Below are positions 59,246-63,140 of a stretch of DNA of 63,140 nucleotides, piece by piece (position 1 is the first letter of the stretch; each line of letters opens with the position of its first letter). Below the pieces are notes generated by a model. It saw only the letters and a list, made by a program, of their open reading frames with translations. It was not told the origin of the DNA and searched no databases. Location of the stretch: contig CALFLL010000074.1 of assembly GCA_937880845.1 (NCBI GenBank), positions 1 through 63,140 on the forward strand, in the 5' to 3' direction. This DNA is from an uncultured Drancourtella sp. (GTDB lineage Bacteria > Bacillota > Clostridia > Lachnospirales > Lachnospiraceae). Position numbers and translations under genes: made by a program.

Positions 59246-61327
59246 CTATTCTTCATCCAGACTTGCATTCGGTTCGCAACATGCACAGTCCGGTTCTAAT
59301 TCAAATGCAATATCATCAAATAAAATCGCATCATCTTTTCCAAGTGCTCCAGGAATGATAGAGAATGTATTGGAAATTCCATCCTGAGCATCTTTAAACG
59401 GAAGTTTGGATACAGAACTTAAAGAAGCAACTGCTCCATGGCTGTCTCTGTGGTGCATCGGGTTTGCTCCCGGTGCAAACGGTTCTCCTGCTTTTCTTCC
59501 GTCCGGTGTGGAACCTGTATTCTTACCATATACAACGTTTGATGTAATTGTAAGAATAGATGTTGTCGGGATACCTCCACGATATGTGTGGTTTCCTTTT
59601 ACATAGTTCATGAATTCATGAACGATATCGTAAGCGATTTCATCTGCACGGTCATCGTCGTTTCCGTATTTCGGGAAATCTCCTTCTACTTCGTAGTCTG
59701 TAACGATTCCGTTTTCGTTACGAACTGCTTTTACTTTCGCATATTTAATCGCTGATAAAGAATCGGCAACAACAGAAAGTCCTGCAATACCTGTTGCAAA
59801 CCAGCGTGTCACTTTCTTGTCATGAAGTGCCATCTGTAATCTTTCATAGCAGTATTTGTCATGCATATAGTGGATGATGTTAAGTGCATTTACATATACA
59901 CATGCAAGCCATTTCATCATATCACGGAATCTGTCCATTACTTCATCATAATCCAGATATTCGGATGTGATCGGACGGTATTTTGGCCCAACCTGTTTTC
60001 CGGAAATTTCGTCTACACCGCCGTTGATGGCATACAGAAGACATTTAGCAAGGTTTGCTCTTGCTCCGAAGAACTGCATTTCTTTTCCCACACGCATGGA
60101 AGATACACAACATGCGATTGCATAGTCATCACCATGTGTCACTCTCATCAAATCATCGTTTTCATACTGAATGGAGGATGATTCGATAGATGTCTTTGCA
60201 CAGAAACGTTTGAAGTTTTCCGGAAGTCTTGTAGACCAAAGAACAGTAAGGTTCGGTTCCGGTGCTGTACCAAGGTTTGACAGTGTATGAAGGTAACGAT
60301 AGGACATCTTTGTAACCATGGAACGTCCGTCGATTCCCATACCACCGATGGATTCTGTTACCCATGTAGGGTCTCCTGAGAACAGCGCATTGTATTCCGG
60401 TGTTCTTGCAAATTTTACAAGACGCAGTTTCATGATGAAATGGTCTACAAATTCCTGAATCTGTTCTTCTGTAAATGTACCGTTCTTTAAGTCTCTTTCT
60501 GCATAAATATCGATAAATGTAGAAGTACGGCCAAGAGACATAGCTGCACCGTTCTGTTCTTTGATTGCAGCAAGGTATCCAAAGTATAACCACTGAATTG
60601 CTTCCTGAACATTTTCAGCCGGTCTTGAAATATCAAATCCGTAAATATTTCCTAATTCTTTTAATTCTTTCAGTGCTTTGATCTGTTCGGAAAGTTCTTC
60701 TCTTTCTCTTGTAACATCAGAGTACATAATCGTTCTTGTTGTATCTTTCTGATGCTGTTTGTCTTCAATCAGTCTGTCTACTCCGTAAAGAGCGACCCTT
60801 CTGTAATCGCCGATGATACGTCCACGTCCGTATGCATCCGGAAGCCCTGTGATGATGTGGCTAGAACGGCATGCACGCATTTCCGGAGTGTACGCATCAA
60901 ATACACCGTCATTATGTGTTTTTCTATGTTTTGTAAAGAAATCAACGATCTGCGGATCCACTTTATATCCGTTTTCTTCGCATGCTTTCATTGCCATACG
61001 GATACCGCCGTACGGCTGCAGAGAACGCTTGAACGGCTTGTCTGTCTGGAATCCAACAATTTTTTCTTTACTTTTATCAAGGTATCCTGGTCCATGGGAA
61101 GTGATAGTGGAAATGATCTTCGTGTCCATATCAAGGACTCCGCCTTTTGCACGTTCCTGTTCGGATAAATCCATTACCTGTGCCCATAAAGCTTTTGTAG
61201 CTTCGGTAGGACCTGCAAGAAAGCTGTCATCCCCTTCATATGGTGTGTAGTTTTTCTGGATGAAATCTCTGACATTAATTTCTTTTTCCCAGATTCCTCC
61301 GCGAAAAGATTCCCATTCTTTTCTCAT
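59246..61327 (-). CDS. pflB: Pyruvate formate-lyase body without glycyl-radical domain
   Basis: A 693-residue protein that follows PFL from the N-terminus (EWESFRGGIWEKEINVRDFI) through the catalytic pair C406-C407 in IACCVSSMRVGKEMQFFGAR and on to ISNTFSIIPGALGKDD. A one-chain PFL would then go on into NLVGLLDGY with the radical Gly; here it ends instead in a private tail of about 27 residues with CACC (DCACCEP) and a stop. The next gene, 32 bases later, supplies the missing domain. The ATG at 61327 follows AAGGAGG. The promoter upstream is a perfect consensus, so the operon is probably strongly expressed. The product turns pyruvate and CoA into acetyl-CoA and formate. Confidence 0.95.
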   Translation of the reverse strand: MRKEWESFRGGIWEKEINVRDFIQKNYTPYEGDDSFLAGPTEATKALWAQVMDLSEQERAKGGVLDMDTKIISTITSHGPGYLDKSKEKIVGFQTDKPFKRSLQPYGGIRMAMKACEENGYKVDPQIVDFFTKHRKTHNDGVFDAYTPEMRACRSSHIITGLPDAYGRGRIIGDYRRVALYGVDRLIEDKQHQKDTTRTIMYSDVTREREELSEQIKALKELKELGNIYGFDISRPAENVQEAIQWLYFGYLAAIKEQNGAAMSLGRTSTFIDIYAERDLKNGTFTEEQIQEFVDHFIMKLRLVKFARTPEYNALFSGDPTWVTESIGGMGIDGRSMVTKMSYRYLHTLSNLGTAPEPNLTVLWSTRLPENFKRFCAKTSIESSSIQYENDDLMRVTHGDDYAIACCVSSMRVGKEMQFFGARANLAKCLLYAINGGVDEISGKQVGPKYRPITSEYLDYDEVMDRFRDMMKWLACVYVNALNIIHYMHDKYCYERLQMALHDKKVTRWFATGIAGLSVVADSLSAIKYAKVKAVRNENGIVTDYEVEGDFPKYGNDDDRADEIAYDIVHEFMNYVKGNHTYRGGIPTTSILTITSNVVYGKNTGSTPDGRKAGEPFAPGANPMHHRDSHGAVASLSSVSKLPFKDAQDGISNTFSIIPGALGKDDAILFDDIAFELEPDCACCEPNASLDEE

Positions 61328-61386
61328 GTAATAATCCTCCTTCAAAATTTACTCTATATTAAGCAATGTTAACTTTTTATGCGCCT

Positions 61387-61415
61387 ATTATAACGATTTG
61401 TCAAAACAGTGTCAA
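61387..61415 (-). promoter_or_regulatory. Consensus promoter of the pfl operon
   Basis: On the minus strand TTGACA (61410-61415), exactly 17 bases, TATAAT (61387-61392). Both boxes are perfect consensus. The leader is about 50 bases. Confidence 0.9.
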
Positions 61416-61425
61416 CGCGTTTCAT

Positions 61426-61457
61426 GTACTATTTTAGGAACAATTCTCGATATTTAT
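61426..61457. repeat. Direct repeat copy A, left of the SDR gene
   Basis: Reads GTACTATTTTA, two variant bases, AACAATTCT, one variant base, GATATTT. It is nearly the same as 62571-62603 and lies just upstream of the pfl -35 box. Confidence 0.75.
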
Positions 61458-61491
61458 GCCAGAATGCCCATTGTATTTGAAAAAATACAAA

Positions 61492-61534
61492 AGTCGCTGT
61501 TCGAAAAGAATAATTTTCTCTTCGAACAGTGACT
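61492..61534. repeat. Inverted repeat between pflB and the SDR gene
   Basis: Fourteen bases (61492-61505) match the reverse complement of 61521-61534 with one mismatch; loop 15 bases. It could be a terminator remnant or the end of a small mobile element; the flanks are only weakly T-rich. Confidence 0.6.
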
Positions 61535-61603
61535 ACGTTATATTTCACAAAGATTGCCGGCGCTGGCAGTCTATTCCCATCTGTTAAAATAAAAACGCAT
61601 ATA

Positions 61604-61625
61604 TTTTAGTGAATTTTCACTAAAA
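61604..61625. promoter_or_regulatory. Palindromic operator upstream of the SDR gene
   Basis: A perfect 10-bp inverted repeat TTTTAGTGAA / TTCACTAAAA with a 2-base centre. Its right arm overlaps a possible -35 (TTCACT), with TATTCATAAT about 17-19 bases on. A dimeric repressor such as a TetR- or MarR-type protein is likely; the regulator gene is not in the window. Confidence 0.6.
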
Positions 61626-61687
61626 TCATGTTATTATATTCATAATACAGTTAATATTGAACAATATTTGAGAAAGGAGAAAAAACT

Positions 61688-62488
61688 ATGGGATTTCTAA
61701 AAGATAAAACTGTGATTATCACCGGGGGAGGAAGAGCCGTACTCAGCAATGGCAGCTGTGGTTCTATTGGATACGGAATTGCCACAGCCTATGCGAAAGA
61801 AGGTGCTAACCTTGTTTTGACAGGACGAAACCTAAAGAAATTGGAAGATGCAAAAGAAGAATTGGAACGCTTATACTGCATTCAGGTTTTAATTATACAG
61901 GCCGACATCCATGCAGGACAGGATAATGAAGCTGTTGCGAAAATGGTTGTCAAAAAAGCAATCGAAACATTCGGACATATTGATGTACTGATTAATAATG
62001 CACAGGCTTCCGCATCCGGAGTGACTCTGGCAGACCATACGTCGGAACAGTTTGATTTAGCTATTTATTCCGGCTTGTATGCGGCATTTTATTATATGAA
62101 AGCATGTTATCCATATCTTAAAGAAACAAAAGGCTCTGTTATTAACTTTGCGTCTGGGGCAGGACTATTCGGAAACTATGGTCAATGTGCATATGCGGCA
62201 GCAAAAGAAGGAATTCGTGGACTTTCCAGGGTGGCAGCTACAGAATGGGGACCAGACGGCATCAATGTCAACGTGATATGTCCTCTTGCATGGACAGCAC
62301 AACTTGAGAACTTTGCAAACACTTATCCTGATGCATTTAAAGAGAATGTAAAAATGCCACCGGCAGGACATTACGGTGATGTAGAACATGAAATCGGACG
62401 TGTATGCGTACAACTGGCTTCTCCTGATTTTAAATACATGAACGGTGAAACTCTGACTTTGGAGGGCGGCATGGGACTTCGCCCATAG
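61688..62488 (+). CDS. SDR family oxidoreductase
   Basis: A 266-residue classical short-chain dehydrogenase. The catalytic set is Ser in INFASGAGLF and Tyr/Lys in YAAAKEGIRG (YxxxK); NNAQAS follows the NAD domain. The nucleotide loop is stretched: GGGRAVLSNGSCGSIGYGIA in place of TGxxxGIG, with SIGYGIA like that of the FabI-type enoyl reductases. The C-terminal end is TLEGGMGL. Substrate is unknown (3-oxoacyl or hydroxysteroid-like options). ATG follows AAAGGAG. It stands alone on the plus strand, flanked by repeats and its own hairpin. Confidence 0.9.
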   Translation: MGFLKDKTVIITGGGRAVLSNGSCGSIGYGIATAYAKEGANLVLTGRNLKKLEDAKEELERLYCIQVLIIQADIHAGQDNEAVAKMVVKKAIETFGHIDVLINNAQASASGVTLADHTSEQFDLAIYSGLYAAFYYMKACYPYLKETKGSVINFASGAGLFGNYGQCAYAAAKEGIRGLSRVAATEWGPDGINVNVICPLAWTAQLENFANTYPDAFKENVKMPPAGHYGDVEHEIGRVCVQLASPDFKYMNGETLTLEGGMGLRP

Positions 62489-62518
62489 TTTACGTGTTGA
62501 ATAAGAGGGAAATACTGA

Positions 62519-62573
62519 TACTTGAAAATCGCTGTAGCCCAGTAAACACAAAGGATACAGCGATTTTCAAGTA
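62519..62573 (+). terminator. Long hairpin after the SDR gene
   Basis: A perfect 18-bp inverted repeat (62519-62536 with 62556-62573) with a 19-base loop, followed by CTATTTTAT. It lies 31 bases after the SDR stop and may end its transcript; the length is also like the end of a small inverted-repeat element. It abuts repeat copy B. Confidence 0.75.
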
Positions 62574-62603
62574 CTATTTTATAAACAATTCTTGATATTT
62601 TAT
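62571..62603. repeat. Direct repeat copy B, right of the SDR gene
   Basis: Near-copy of 61426-61457 (about 27 of 32 positions alike), in the same direction, on the other side of the SDR gene. Confidence 0.75.
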
Positions 62604-62664
62604 AGGTTAAATTATGTCATTTACATTATTCACACCAAACATGTAAAGCAACCCACTTTTCTGG

Positions 62665-63009
62665 TTAACCTAAAGCACGAGTGGCAATTACAGCAATCAG
62701 TATTAAAATTTTTCCATAAATCCATACATTCGGCCACTTATCCACGATATTCATATCTTCCGGCTCTTTTCCCCTGATTCTTCCAATCGCGTAAAGAATC
62801 TCAAATAGCACGACTAATATACTGAACACCAGGCACACTGAAACAATCATATCGCTTTCCACCAGTGCCTCCAACATGGAGCCCGCCTTTCCGGTCAGAT
62901 AGGCTGTATGTGCTGACAGCAAGATCATGATGACAAGGGCAACATTGATAACAAAATCCACAAGGTATACAATGTCTTTCGTCCTGAGTTTTCTTTTTTT
63001 CTCTTCCAT
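62665..63009 (-). CDS. Hypothetical three-span membrane protein
   Basis: A 114-residue protein I do not recognise. It has a basic N-terminus (MEEKKRKLRTKDIVY) and three hydrophobic spans: about 15-35, 49-72 and 96-112. A short polar stretch RGKEPEDMNIVDKWPNVWIY lies before the last span. ATG at 63009 follows GGAGGG. The gene lies 36 bases after an ABC ATPase gene, so it is probably a helper or membrane part of that transporter. Confidence 0.75.
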   Translation of the reverse strand: MEEKKRKLRTKDIVYLVDFVINVALVIMILLSAHTAYLTGKAGSMLEALVESDMIVSVCLVFSILVVLFEILYAIGRIRGKEPEDMNIVDKWPNVWIYGKILILIAVIATRALG

Positions 63010-63045
63010 AACGATACCCTCCATTTCTTTATTTTTATATGTTTC

Positions 63046-63140
63046 TTAGAGTTCCGCCATTTTCTGTATGATCTCCCTGTAGAAGGCATTCTGGTCTCCT
63101 TCTTCTTTCAGTTCTCCCAGGATGACACCGTCTTTCAAAA
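63046..63140 (-). CDS. ABC transporter ATP-binding protein, C-terminal end only
   Basis: The last 30 codons of an open frame that runs off the window. The end reads LKDGVILGELKEEGDQNAFY and finishes in REIIQKMAEL, as in LolD/MacB-type ATPases of bacterial export or bacitracin-type systems. The start lies beyond the window. Confidence 0.8.
   Translation of the reverse strand, partial: LKDGVILGELKEEGDQNAFYREIIQKMAEL

Noticed and set aside
58971..61345. Split PFL as a frameshift or nonsense mutation
   Set aside because: Each part has its own start and strong ribosome binding site, the body has a private tail of about 27 residues and the small protein its own N-terminus; no single-base change would join them.
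1..63140. tRNA genes, CRISPR arrays, insertion sequences, phage genes
   Set aside because: I looked for tRNA-like GGTTCGA(A/N)TC arms, regular spaced repeats, transposase motifs and integrases, and found none that could be supported.

Overview
The window looks like a Lachnospiraceae chromosome (Firmicutes, Clostridia). Signs are AT-rich DNA, strong AGGAGG ribosome binding sites, extended -10 promoters, a bacterial V-type ATPase operon, a SAM-I riboswitch on metK, a large clostridial SRP RNA and pyruvate formate-lyase. Mucin-using gut members such as the Ruminococcus torques/gnavus group are plausible, but the species cannot be fixed from the sequence. No insertion sequence, prophage, CRISPR array, tRNA or 5S/16S/23S rRNA gene was recognised.

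Left part (1-28.9 kb) is a glycan-utilisation superlocus with three sugar ABC importers, each with a lipoprotein and two permeases but no ATPase. Module A (116-7799) has importer 1, a Gfo/Idh/MocA oxidoreductase with a cysteine cluster, a GH129-like candidate alpha-N-acetylgalactosaminidase and a divergent AraC regulator. Module B (7853-15186) is a GH43 beta-xylosidase-type enzyme and importer 2, flanked by a YesN-like response regulator and a YesM-like sensor kinase; it looks like a separate xylo-oligosaccharide unit. Module C (15278-28858) has a nucleotidyltransferase, N-acetylhexosamine 1-kinase (NahK) and GalE, importer 3 with a 56-residue membrane protein, two AraC regulators, a TauE-like anion exporter, a cytoplasmic sulfatase and a GH112 galacto-N-biose/lacto-N-biose phosphorylase. 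Together A and C outline import of mucin or milk-type disaccharides, phosphorolysis to Gal-1-P plus GalNAc/GlcNAc, phosphorylation, UDP activation and epimerisation. The classical uridylyltransferase is replaced by an NTP-type nucleotidyltransferase, and GalE carries the Cys gate expected for UDP-GalNAc/GlcNAc use.

Middle part (29-40.4 kb) holds a POT peptide transporter with a structured leader and a possible 13-codon leader ORF, an RNA methyltransferase, a GH3 NagZ-like enzyme, a methyltransferase, an OmpR-type two-component pair, metK under a SAM-I riboswitch, murA and small membrane or unknown proteins.

Right part (40.4-63.1 kb) has a nine-gene V-ATPase operon in the order of the Enterococcus hirae ntp operon, with a c-subunit that has all recognised Na+ ligands; then trmL, a HypE-like protein, VanW, a radical SAM/B12 protein, SRP RNA, tadA, a VanY peptidase, a phosphopantetheinyl transferase and a GNAT.

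The most striking item is at 58.2-61.4 kb. Pyruvate formate-lyase is encoded as two clean genes: a 693-residue body with the catalytic Cys-Cys and a separate 80-residue glycyl-radical protein, each with its own ribosome binding site, followed by an overlapping pflA. An SDR gene flanked by near-identical 32-base repeats and an unfinished ABC ATPase gene end the window.
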